Shown piece after piece: positions 26,057 to 33,226 of a stretch of 64,000 nt of DNA. Within the stretch, counting starts at the first letter, position 1. Each line of letters begins with the position of its first letter. A model generated the notes under the pieces. It saw only the letters and a list, made by a program, of their open reading frames with translations, did not search any database and was not told the origin of the DNA. The DNA is taken from the NCBI GenBank assembly GCA_013376735.1, contig VINJ01000001.1, forward strand, positions 3,286,001 to 3,350,000, in the 5' to 3' direction. A program made the translations under genes and the position numbers. Source of the DNA: a bacterium Scap17. Its GTDB lineage: Bacteria > Pseudomonadota > Gammaproteobacteria > Pseudomonadales > Halomonadaceae.

Positions 26057-27229
26057 ATGAACCGCATTTCTCGCAAGCTCATCGTTTCCGGTCTGCTGAC
26101 CGCCCTGGCGCTGCCGATGACCGCCATGGCCTCAAGCAACGACAAGCACCATGACGGCGCCGACCGCAAGGAAGGCCTCGACAGGATTCTCGCCAGCTGG
26201 CATCTCAGCGATGAACAGCAGCAACAGCTCGACGCACTCAAGCAACAGCAGAGGGAAAGCCGCAAGCAGCTCAAGGAGCAGAAGTTCGACTCCCGCGAAG
26301 CGCGCCGCGACGCCATCCAGGCACAGCGTGAAGAACACAAGGCCGCCCTGGCTGAGATTCTCGACGAGAATCAGGTCAAGGTGCTCGAAGCCTATTGGGC
26401 TGCCGGCAAGCCGATGCACGGCAAGCACATGGACAAGCATGACGGCAAAGGTCACGGCGAAGGCAAGCATGCCGACGAGCATGGCGGTGAGCGTGGCGGC
26501 AAGCACATGGCCGGTGAGCGTGGCCGTCAGCACATGGCCGAGGACGGCAAGCAGCGCATGCAGCTGATGGGTGCCCTGTTCGACAGCTGGGACCTGGATG
26601 ATGACCAGCGCAGCGCCCTCAAGGACTCCTTCAAGTCCATGCGCGACGACATGGAGTCACTCAAGAAGAAGGACTTCGACTCACGTGAAGCGCGCAAGGC
26701 CGCCTTCGAGGAACTGCGCAAGACCCAGCATGATCGTCTAGCCAAGGTGCTGGATGACGAGCAGATCAAGGTGCTGGACCTGATGCACCAGCGTGACAAG
26801 CGCGGTCCGAAGATGGCCGACCGTCAGCAGCGCGAAGGCATGAAGGCGCTGCTGGCCAGCTGGAACCTGAGCGATGACCAGATGCAGGCGCTCAAGGAAG
26901 TCCGCAAGGAAATGCGCGACGAGATGCATGACAGCATGAAAGAGATGCACGACGACATGCGTGATGTCATGCAGGACGCCGACACCAGGCAGGAGCGTGT
27001 CGCCGCCCGCCAGGAAATGCGCAAGGAAATGAAGGAGCAGCGCCTGGAGCTGCGTGAGGAAGGCCGCGAGAAACTCGCCGATGTGCTGTCCGCCGAGCAG
27101 CTCGATGCGCTGGAAGCTTTCATGGCAAATGGCATGCGCCATCACGCTGGCAAGCATCATGGCGGCATGAAGGGCGGCGACATGCAGCGCGGCCCGATGC
27201 ATGACGCCGACCAGTCTGAAGATGCCTGA
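26057..27229 (+). CDS. Periplasmic protein with three tandem Spy/CpxP-like (LTxxQ) domains
   Basis: A 390-residue exported protein with a signal peptide ending near residue 25 (ALPMTAMA). Three similar helical units follow at about residues 44-113, 173-242 and 264-356. Each opens with a ...SW(H/D/N)L(S/D)D(E/D)Q motif and ends with a (D/S)(E/A)(N/E)Q(V/I/L)xxLE-type motif; units 1 and 2 also share KKDFDSREAR-like sequence. E. coli Spy has one such domain of about 140 residues and works as a dimeric ATP-independent chaperone. The 118-165 linker and the C-terminus are rich in His, Gly and Met, which suggests metal contact. ATG 26057 has GGAG six bases upstream. Confidence 0.82.
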   Translation: MNRISRKLIVSGLLTALALPMTAMASSNDKHHDGADRKEGLDRILASWHLSDEQQQQLDALKQQQRESRKQLKEQKFDSREARRDAIQAQREEHKAALAEILDENQVKVLEAYWAAGKPMHGKHMDKHDGKGHGEGKHADEHGGERGGKHMAGERGRQHMAEDGKQRMQLMGALFDSWDLDDDQRSALKDSFKSMRDDMESLKKKDFDSREARKAAFEELRKTQHDRLAKVLDDEQIKVLDLMHQRDKRGPKMADRQQREGMKALLASWNLSDDQMQALKEVRKEMRDEMHDSMKEMHDDMRDVMQDADTRQERVAARQEMRKEMKEQRLELREEGREKLADVLSAEQLDALEAFMANGMRHHAGKHHGGMKGGDMQRGPMHDADQSEDA

Positions 27230-27293
27230 GTCAGGCCATCACCCGAGCAGCTGAACGCCGGCTGATCGACGCTCCGGCGAGCTAAGAACCGAG

Positions 27294-27338
27294 CGATCGC
27301 ATCCCGGACGGTCGCGCCCCGAACGATCGCGTCCCGGA
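27294..27338 (+). repeat. 15-bp tandem repeat, three imperfect copies
   Basis: CGATCGCATCCCGGA, CGGTCGCGCCCCGAA and CGATCGCGTCCCGGA follow one another without a gap, in the intergenic region after the Spy-like gene. Confidence 0.85.
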
Positions 27339-27373
27339 CACAGCCATTCAACTGCCCTGCTGACGTCACTTTC

Positions 27374-27407
27374 GCCGCCCCGGCCACGATTCTGTGGTCG
27401 GGGCGGC
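27374..27407 (+). terminator. Terminator-like hairpin after the Spy-like gene
   Basis: GCCGCCCCGGCCAC pairs with GTGGTCGGGGCGGC with one wobble, then GTCGTTGTGTCCTTTT. Confidence 0.7.
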
Positions 27408-27560
27408 GTCGTTGTGTCCTTTTACCGACAGCGATTTTCCAGAGCACGACACCGCGCCTGAGAGGCTCTGCCATCGGGTCTCGCGGCGATCTGACCGCGA
27501 CGCGAGGATAAACGAAAGCGACAGTTGCACTGCCTTTTTCCCCAAAGGGGGGTTATATTT

Positions 27561-27579
27561 TTATTGAACAATCAATTAA
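27561..27579. promoter_or_regulatory. BetI-like operator in the AT-rich betT promoter zone
   Basis: ATTGA-ACAA-TCAAT (27563-27576) lies inside an unusually AT-rich 50 bases. BetI sites in other gamma-proteobacteria are dyads with ATTGA and TCAAT half sites near choline genes. No betI gene is in the window, so this is inference. Confidence 0.4.
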
Positions 27580-27812
27580 AATAATTCTGCAACGCTTTGA
27601 GCATTACACGGCGTGATGATGTGAGTCGCGTTTTCCTGACTGCTGAGCTCCCCTCCGCTGCCGATCTCGACCGGTGGCAGCAAGACGGGATGCCTGCAAC
27701 CGTCACAGGAAAGCGGACCCGGTAGATGCCGACGAGACTGACGCCTGCCATCCCGGCAACTTCAAGGGAACAGGTGATGGCGACCGCCACGGACTCGCGA
27801 GTAGACACCGGA

Positions 27813-27843
27813 GTCACCCGCCCTTCGCGAGAAGGCGGGTGAC
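27813..27843 (+). promoter_or_regulatory. Very stable hairpin with GCGA tetraloop in the betT leader
   Basis: GTCACCCGC.. pairs with ..GCGGGTGAC through 13 base pairs with one bulge, capped by CTTC-GCGA-GAAG, a GNRA tetraloop. No T-run follows, so it is probably an RNA structural element rather than a terminator. Other dyads nearby are GCACCGCGGTGC (27968) and GGCAGT-CGAC-ACTGCC (28061). Confidence 0.55.
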
Positions 27844-28224
27844 GTCCAGGGACGCCGAGTAGACGTTCGAAGTGATGAGAGCAGCACGATGAAGGCACAG
27901 CGCTCCCCTGCGCTCGACCCGCCATCGTTCTTCTGCGGCCATGCTGGCCTGTAGGGAAAGGACCGCAGCACCGCGGTGCACGCGCCCGGCGTCTCTCATG
28001 AATTGCCCACCGGCATTTCTTGCTTGCTGCCCAGCGATGCCCCTGCAATCGCATCGCCACGGCAGTCGACACTGCCGCTGCTGCAAGCTCCGCCCCGTGC
28101 GTGAGCTGAGCACGGCCCGTGCCGTTCGTGTCCGTCTTTTCCTGCTCGCCACCCGTACTTCCTGCGGCTGACGGGCAGCTAAGCACCACGCACGAGTGAA
28201 ACTTCCCCTGATAAGGAGTTGCTC

Positions 28225-30264
28225 ATGCAGAAACCTGCTTCCGCCGAGAACGCCACGCCGTCCTCGAGTCGTATCAACCCGACGGTCTTCTACGGATCGA
28301 TCATCGGTATCCTCGCTTTCCTGGCCTTCGCGATGCTGTTCACCGAACAGGCCGACGCCTGGATCGGCAGCGCCCTGGGCTGGACCATCGATACCTTCGG
28401 CTGGTTCTACATGCTGGCCATCGTCGCCTATCTGGTCTTCGGGGTACTGATCGCATGCTCGCGCTTCGGCCGCATTCGCCTCGGGCCGGATGATTCACGC
28501 CCGGAGTTCTCGCTGCTGTCCTGGTCGGCGATGCTGTTCGCGGCCGGTATCGGCATCGATATCCTGTTCTACTGCATCGCCGAACCGCTGTCCCACTACG
28601 TGGCACCGGTGACCGGTGACCCAGAGACCCAAGCGGCAATCCGCAACGCCATGGTGGAAACCTTCTTCCACTGGGGCCTCTCCGGCTGGGGCATCTACGT
28701 GCTCGCCGGCATGTCACTGGCCTACTTCAGCTATCGTCACCGCCTGCCGCTGGCGATCCGCTCGGCCTTCTACCCGCTGCTCGGCAACCGCATCAATGGC
28801 CCGATCGGCAACACCGTGGACATCTTCGCGATCATCTCCACCGTGTTCGGCATCGCCACCTCGCTGGGCATCGGCGTCATCCAGCTCAACTACGGCCTCA
28901 AGTTCATGCTCGGCGTGCCCGAGAACCTCGCCGTCCAGGCCGCGCTGATCCTCGGCGTGATGGTGCTGGCGACCATTTCCGTGATCACCGGTGTCGAGAA
29001 AGGCATCCGCATGCTGTCCGAGTTCAACATGCTGCTGGCCACCGCGCTGCTGATCTTCGTGCTCGCGGTCAGCGATACCTCACAGCTGCTCAACGCCCTG
29101 GTGCTCAACATCGGTGACTACATCACCCAGTTCACCGCCAAGAGCTTCGATACCTACGCCTACACGCCGGGTACCGATGAGTGGATGAGCGGCTGGACGC
29201 TGTTCTTCTGGGGCTGGTGGATCGCCTGGACCCCGTTCGTCGGCCTGTTCCTCGCACGCATCTCGCGTGGCCGTACCATCCGCGAGTTCGTGTTCGGCGC
29301 ACTGCTGATTCCGCTGAGCTTCATGATGGTGTGGATGAGTGTGTTCGGTAATTCCGCCATCGACATGGTCGCCAATCAGGACGTCGCGGCACTCGCCACC
29401 GAAGCCCTGAATGCACCACAGAACACCATCTACACCTTCCTGGAGCAGCTGCCCTACTCCACCATCACCACCGCCGTGGTGGCGATTCTGGGTATCGTGT
29501 TCTTCGTGACCTCCGCCGACTCCGGCGCCCTGGTGCTGGCCAACTTCACCTCCATCCTCAAGGACGTGAATCACGACGCACCGATCTGGCTGCGCGTCTT
29601 CTGGTCCGCCATCATCGGCCTGCTGACGCTGGCGCTGTTGATGGTCGGGGGACTGAGCGCGCTGCAGAGCGCCGTGGTGATCACCGCCGTGCCCTTCTCC
29701 ATCGTGCTGATCTTCATGATGATCGGCATGTACAAGGCGCTGATGATCGAAGATCGCAAGGAGAGCGTGCGTCAGGACAACCGCTACGTCTACGAAGGTG
29801 TCGACTGGCATGAGCGTCTGGACCACGTGCTCGACTTCGCCCAGAGCGGCAGTTCCGAGGCGACCCTCAAGCGCTCCATCCGCCCGGCCCTCAACCAGCT
29901 GGCCGAGGAGCTCAATCGTCGCGGTCAGGTCTCCAGCGTCACCGAAGAGACGCTGGAAGATGAGCCGCTGCCCCGCGTGACGCTGGAAGTCGAGTTCGAG
30001 GATGCCTCCAACTTCGTCTACCAGGTGCGTGCGGTGCGCCAGCAGACGCCGAGCTTCATCGACGCCAATGATGACTACTACCTGCGTCTTGAGGTCCACC
30101 TCTCCGAAGGTGGCAGCGGCCAGGAGCTCAACGGCCTGTCGCGTGCCCAAGTGCTCGACGAAGTCGTCACCGCCTACCAGCAGCATCTGGCCTTCGTGCG
30201 CCACGATACGGTCAATGAAGCGCCGGCGATGCCGGGCGTGATCGGCAAGTCCGAACTGGACTGA
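28225..30264 (+). CDS. betT: BCCT-family choline/betaine transporter, BetT type
   Basis: A 679-residue secondary transporter with 12 predicted membrane helices, then a cytoplasmic tail of about 160 residues (from near residue 520) of the kind that tunes BetT activity to osmolarity. BCCT landmarks are the aromatic-rich GWTLFFWGWWIAWTPFVG near residue 328 and MVWMSVFGNSAID near residue 370. Length and tail match E. coli BetT (677 residues), a proton-driven choline importer; glycine betaine uptake is the alternative. ATG 28225 has AAGGAG six bases upstream. It stands alone: no betIBA genes lie beside it here. A strong terminator follows. Confidence 0.88.
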   Translation: MQKPASAENATPSSSRINPTVFYGSIIGILAFLAFAMLFTEQADAWIGSALGWTIDTFGWFYMLAIVAYLVFGVLIACSRFGRIRLGPDDSRPEFSLLSWSAMLFAAGIGIDILFYCIAEPLSHYVAPVTGDPETQAAIRNAMVETFFHWGLSGWGIYVLAGMSLAYFSYRHRLPLAIRSAFYPLLGNRINGPIGNTVDIFAIISTVFGIATSLGIGVIQLNYGLKFMLGVPENLAVQAALILGVMVLATISVITGVEKGIRMLSEFNMLLATALLIFVLAVSDTSQLLNALVLNIGDYITQFTAKSFDTYAYTPGTDEWMSGWTLFFWGWWIAWTPFVGLFLARISRGRTIREFVFGALLIPLSFMMVWMSVFGNSAIDMVANQDVAALATEALNAPQNTIYTFLEQLPYSTITTAVVAILGIVFFVTSADSGALVLANFTSILKDVNHDAPIWLRVFWSAIIGLLTLALLMVGGLSALQSAVVITAVPFSIVLIFMMIGMYKALMIEDRKESVRQDNRYVYEGVDWHERLDHVLDFAQSGSSEATLKRSIRPALNQLAEELNRRGQVSSVTEETLEDEPLPRVTLEVEFEDASNFVYQVRAVRQQTPSFIDANDDYYLRLEVHLSEGGSGQELNGLSRAQVLDEVVTAYQQHLAFVRHDTVNEAPAMPGVIGKSELD

Positions 30265-30300
30265 GCCGTCGCTGAGCGCCTGCGCTCGGCCTGCAATGCA

Positions 30301-30335
30301 AAAGCCCCCGCCGGGAGACCGGCGGGGGCTTTTTG
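30301..30335. terminator. Bidirectional terminator between betT and fruA
   Basis: AAAGCCCCCGCCGG and CCGGCGGGGGCTTT flank a GAGA loop, with T-runs on both strands. It serves the convergent betT and fruBKA transcripts. Confidence 0.93.
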
Positions 30336-30386
30336 CGTCTTGCCTTGTGCGTTTGCGGCTTGCATCCTTACCTGACTGCCAGCGGC

Positions 30387-32186
30387 TCAGGTCGCGGCTG
30401 CGGTCTCGACCTGCTGGGCGCCCTTCTTGATCAGCGCATAGCCGATACCTGTCACCAGGGTGCCGGCGACGATGGCGCCCAGGTACATCAGCGGCACGTT
30501 GATGGCATTGGGAATCAGCAGCACGAACAGCCCGCCGTGCGGCGCCAGCAGCTTGGCCCCTATCAACATCGACAGTGCGCCGGTAACGGCACCACCGACC
30601 ATGCAAGCCGGAATCACGCGCAGCGGGTCCTTGGCGGCGAACGGAATCGCACCCTCGGAGATGAAGCACAGGCCGAGAATGAAGCTGGCCTTGCCCGCCT
30701 CACGCTCCGGCTCGGCGAACTTGCTACGCGCGATGAAACTGGCCAGCCCCATGCCCAGCGCCGGCACCATGCCAGCGGCCATGATGGCCGCCATCGGCGC
30801 ATAGGTCTCGCTGGCCAGCAGGCCGACACCGAAGGCATAGGCGGCCTTGTTGACCGGGCCACCGAGATCGAAGCACATCATCGCACCGAGCAGAATGCCC
30901 AGCAGCACGGCATTGGCCGAGCCCATGGACTCGAGGAATTCGGTCAGCGTCGCCATCAGCCCCGCCACCGGCGTACCGACCACGTAGATCATCACCAGGC
31001 CAGTGACCATGCTCGCCACCAGCGGGATGATCAGGATCGGCTTGAGCGATTCGATCGACTGCGGCAGCTTGACGAAACGGCTCAGCCCCAGCGCGCTGTA
31101 GCCCGCCAGGAAGCCGGCGATGATGCCGCCGAGGAAGCCGGCGTCCAGGGTGGCGGCCAGCCAGCCGCCGATCATGCCCGGCGTGATGCCCGGGCGGTCG
31201 GCGATTGAGTAGGCGATATAGCCCGCCAGCACCGGAATCATCAGCTTGAAGGCCGAGCCACCGCCGATCTGCATCAGCGCCGCCGCCAGGGTGCCTTCTT
31301 CCTCGAAGGCCTTGATGCCGAACACGAAGGACAGCGCAATCATCAGGCCGCCCGCCACCACCATCGGCAGCATGAAGGACACGCCGGTCAGCAGATGCTT
31401 GTAGGGGCCGCGCTTCTCGCCCTTCTGCTGGCCGCCCTGACCGCCCGCGGCGGTGGCGGATTCCACCTCGGCGCCTTCCAGCGCCTGCTCGATGGTATCG
31501 CGCGGCTTCTTGAGCGCGGTGCCGGTGGAGGTACGCCAGATGCGCTTGCCGGCGAAGCGTGTCGGGTCGACCTCGATATCACAGGCCAGGATCACCACCT
31601 CGGCCGCGGCGATCTCCTGCTCGGTCAGCGCATCCTGCGCGCCCACCGAGCCCTGGGTCTCGACCCGCGTCGGGTAACCCAGCGCGCGTCCTGCCTCGCT
31701 CAGGGCCTCGGCGGCCATGAAGGTATGCGCCACGCCGGTCGGGCAGGCGGTGACCGCGACGATGGACGGTTTGTGCGTCACGTCTCCACCAGCTGCACTT
31801 GCTGCGCCGCTGGCCGTCGTGCTGGACATCGTGCCGACAGTCGCAGCCACGTCGGCGATGTCCTTGGCTTCCAGCACGCGGGCACGGGAATCGGCATTGG
31901 CCAGGAAGGCGGCGGGGTCCGGCAGCGCCTCTTCAATAGGCGCGACATGCACGCGCTTGCCGACGAAACGCTCGAGACCGGCGCTGGTGATTGGCGACGC
32001 CGCGACGATTACCAGCTCGGCGGCGGCGAGCTGGGCATCGCTCAGCACGAGTTCACGCTCGAATTGCGAGCGCATGTCGATGAGGGGCTCCCAGTCGCGA
32101 CGACGGGCGGCCTGCTCCAGGCGGCGTGCCGCCAGGAAGCTGGTCGCCATGCCGCTCGGGCAGGCGGTAACGATGATGACATTCAT
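30387..32186 (-). CDS. fruA: PTS fructose-specific EIIBC component
   Basis: FruA imports fructose and phosphorylates it to fructose 1-phosphate. The 599-residue protein has a degenerate EIIB' unit (residues 1-105, VTACPSGMATSF with C9), a functional EIIB (141-240, C148 in VTACPTGVAHTF), a charged Gly/Gln linker (about 245-258) and a membrane EIIC domain with about ten helices (260-590). The start overlaps the fruK stop by four bases and has GGAGAG upstream. It is the last gene of the fruBKA operon. Confidence 0.95.
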   Translation of the reverse strand: MNVIIVTACPSGMATSFLAARRLEQAARRRDWEPLIDMRSQFERELVLSDAQLAAAELVIVAASPITSAGLERFVGKRVHVAPIEEALPDPAAFLANADSRARVLEAKDIADVAATVGTMSSTTASGAASAAGGDVTHKPSIVAVTACPTGVAHTFMAAEALSEAGRALGYPTRVETQGSVGAQDALTEQEIAAAEVVILACDIEVDPTRFAGKRIWRTSTGTALKKPRDTIEQALEGAEVESATAAGGQGGQQKGEKRGPYKHLLTGVSFMLPMVVAGGLMIALSFVFGIKAFEEEGTLAAALMQIGGGSAFKLMIPVLAGYIAYSIADRPGITPGMIGGWLAATLDAGFLGGIIAGFLAGYSALGLSRFVKLPQSIESLKPILIIPLVASMVTGLVMIYVVGTPVAGLMATLTEFLESMGSANAVLLGILLGAMMCFDLGGPVNKAAYAFGVGLLASETYAPMAAIMAAGMVPALGMGLASFIARSKFAEPEREAGKASFILGLCFISEGAIPFAAKDPLRVIPACMVGGAVTGALSMLIGAKLLAPHGGLFVLLIPNAINVPLMYLGAIVAGTLVTGIGYALIKKGAQQVETAAAT

Positions 32187-33226
32187 GGGCGTGGCTCTCC
32201 GGCTGTCGCGACCTCGGCGCTGGCCAATGTCTCGATGCTGGTGTGTTGTTGGAGGGTTTCAAGCTCCGGGGCGGCGGGATTGCCCGGCCCCGGGTGGGTC
32301 ACGGCCTCGGCGGAAAGCGCCGTGGCATGACGCAGAATTTGTTCACGCATGGCCGCCGTAGGTGTTGGATGGCAGAGCACCCCATGCAGCATGGCGGCCA
32401 GCAGGGTATCACCGGCACATACGGTACTGACCACTCGCATGCGCGGCGGACGTGCACGCAGTGTCTCGGCGCCGGGGCTTGCCCACAGCACGCCTTCCGG
32501 GCCGGCAGAGATCAGCGCCTGCTCGATGCCGTGCTCGACCAGACTCGCCAGCGCGCGCTGACGGGCCGCGTCGCTCTCCAGCGGCTCGCCCGCCCACAGT
32601 GCCAGTTCCTGTTCGTTGGGCTTCACGCCGCTGGGCGGCACCGCCAGACCGGCTTCGAGTGCCGTGCCGCTGGTATCCAGCCAGCAGGCAATGCGGCGGG
32701 CACGCACCCGCTGCACCAGGCTTGCCAGCTGCTCGCTGCTGACACCCGGCGGCAGGCTGCCGGCGATGACGACGGCACAGCGCTCGTGGCTACCCTCGGC
32801 CTGCTGACGAGCGATCCAGTCATCGATGCGCGCCTCGAGCCGCGTGAAGGCGGCCTCATCGACCTGCATGCCCGCGCCGTTGATATCGGTGACACGACCA
32901 CTGGCCTCACCGAGCTTGACGTTGATGCGGGTCGCGCCCGCGACGCGCTCGAAGGCGTCACTCAGCCCCCATTCGGCGAAGGCGGCCTCGAAATCGGCCT
33001 GGTTGTCGGCGCCCAGAAAGCCGCTCAGCGTCACGGGATGGCCCAGCGTCGCCAGCACCCGGGCGACGTTGATGCCCTTGCCCGCCGCCTCGAGATGCTG
33101 GCTGCGCGCCCGGTTGACCTTGCCCGGCACCAGGCTGTCGAGGCCGATGGTCATGTCCAGCGCCGGATTGAGCGTCACGCACAATACCGGGCAGTCGGCG
33201 GCCTGACGCGTCGTGTTGTCACTCAT
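32183..33226 (-). CDS. fruK: 1-phosphofructokinase
   Basis: FruK phosphorylates fructose 1-phosphate to fructose 1,6-bisphosphate. It is a 347-residue PfkB/ribokinase-family kinase: CVTLNPALDMTIGL near the start, AAGKGINVARVLATLG as the first signature, and the catalytic aspartate in STVCAGDTLLAAML near residue 270. The usual GAGD reads CAGD here; the aspartate itself is kept. It starts at ATG 33226 in a one-base TGATG overlap with fruB, with GGGAG eight bases upstream. A preceding GTG is also possible. Confidence 0.94.
   Translation of the reverse strand: MSDNTTRQAADCPVLCVTLNPALDMTIGLDSLVPGKVNRARSQHLEAAGKGINVARVLATLGHPVTLSGFLGADNQADFEAAFAEWGLSDAFERVAGATRINVKLGEASGRVTDINGAGMQVDEAAFTRLEARIDDWIARQQAEGSHERCAVVIAGSLPPGVSSEQLASLVQRVRARRIACWLDTSGTALEAGLAVPPSGVKPNEQELALWAGEPLESDAARQRALASLVEHGIEQALISAGPEGVLWASPGAETLRARPPRMRVVSTVCAGDTLLAAMLHGVLCHPTPTAAMREQILRHATALSAEAVTHPGPGNPAAPELETLQQHTSIETLASAEVATAGEPRP

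Larger units (their letters stand above)
27230..28224. other. 995-base gene-free region before betT
   Basis: No convincing gene on either strand; short frames have atypical composition. It holds a 15-bp triple repeat, a terminator for the Spy-like gene, an AT-rich promoter zone with a BetI-like dyad, and a leader of about 630 bases rich in hairpins. Confidence 0.65.

Noticed and set aside
27700-27840. Possible cobalamin or glycine riboswitch in the betT leader
   Set aside because: Some short motifs are reminiscent, but I cannot align a full known aptamer core. Recorded only as an unassigned structured leader.
27674-27862. A 62-codon frame inside the betT leader
   Set aside because: Atypical composition, no good ribosome site, and it overlaps the stable hairpin.
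29080-30669. A 529-codon minus-strand frame over betT
   Set aside because: It spans a strong bidirectional terminator and lies antisense to BetT; no domain recognised.
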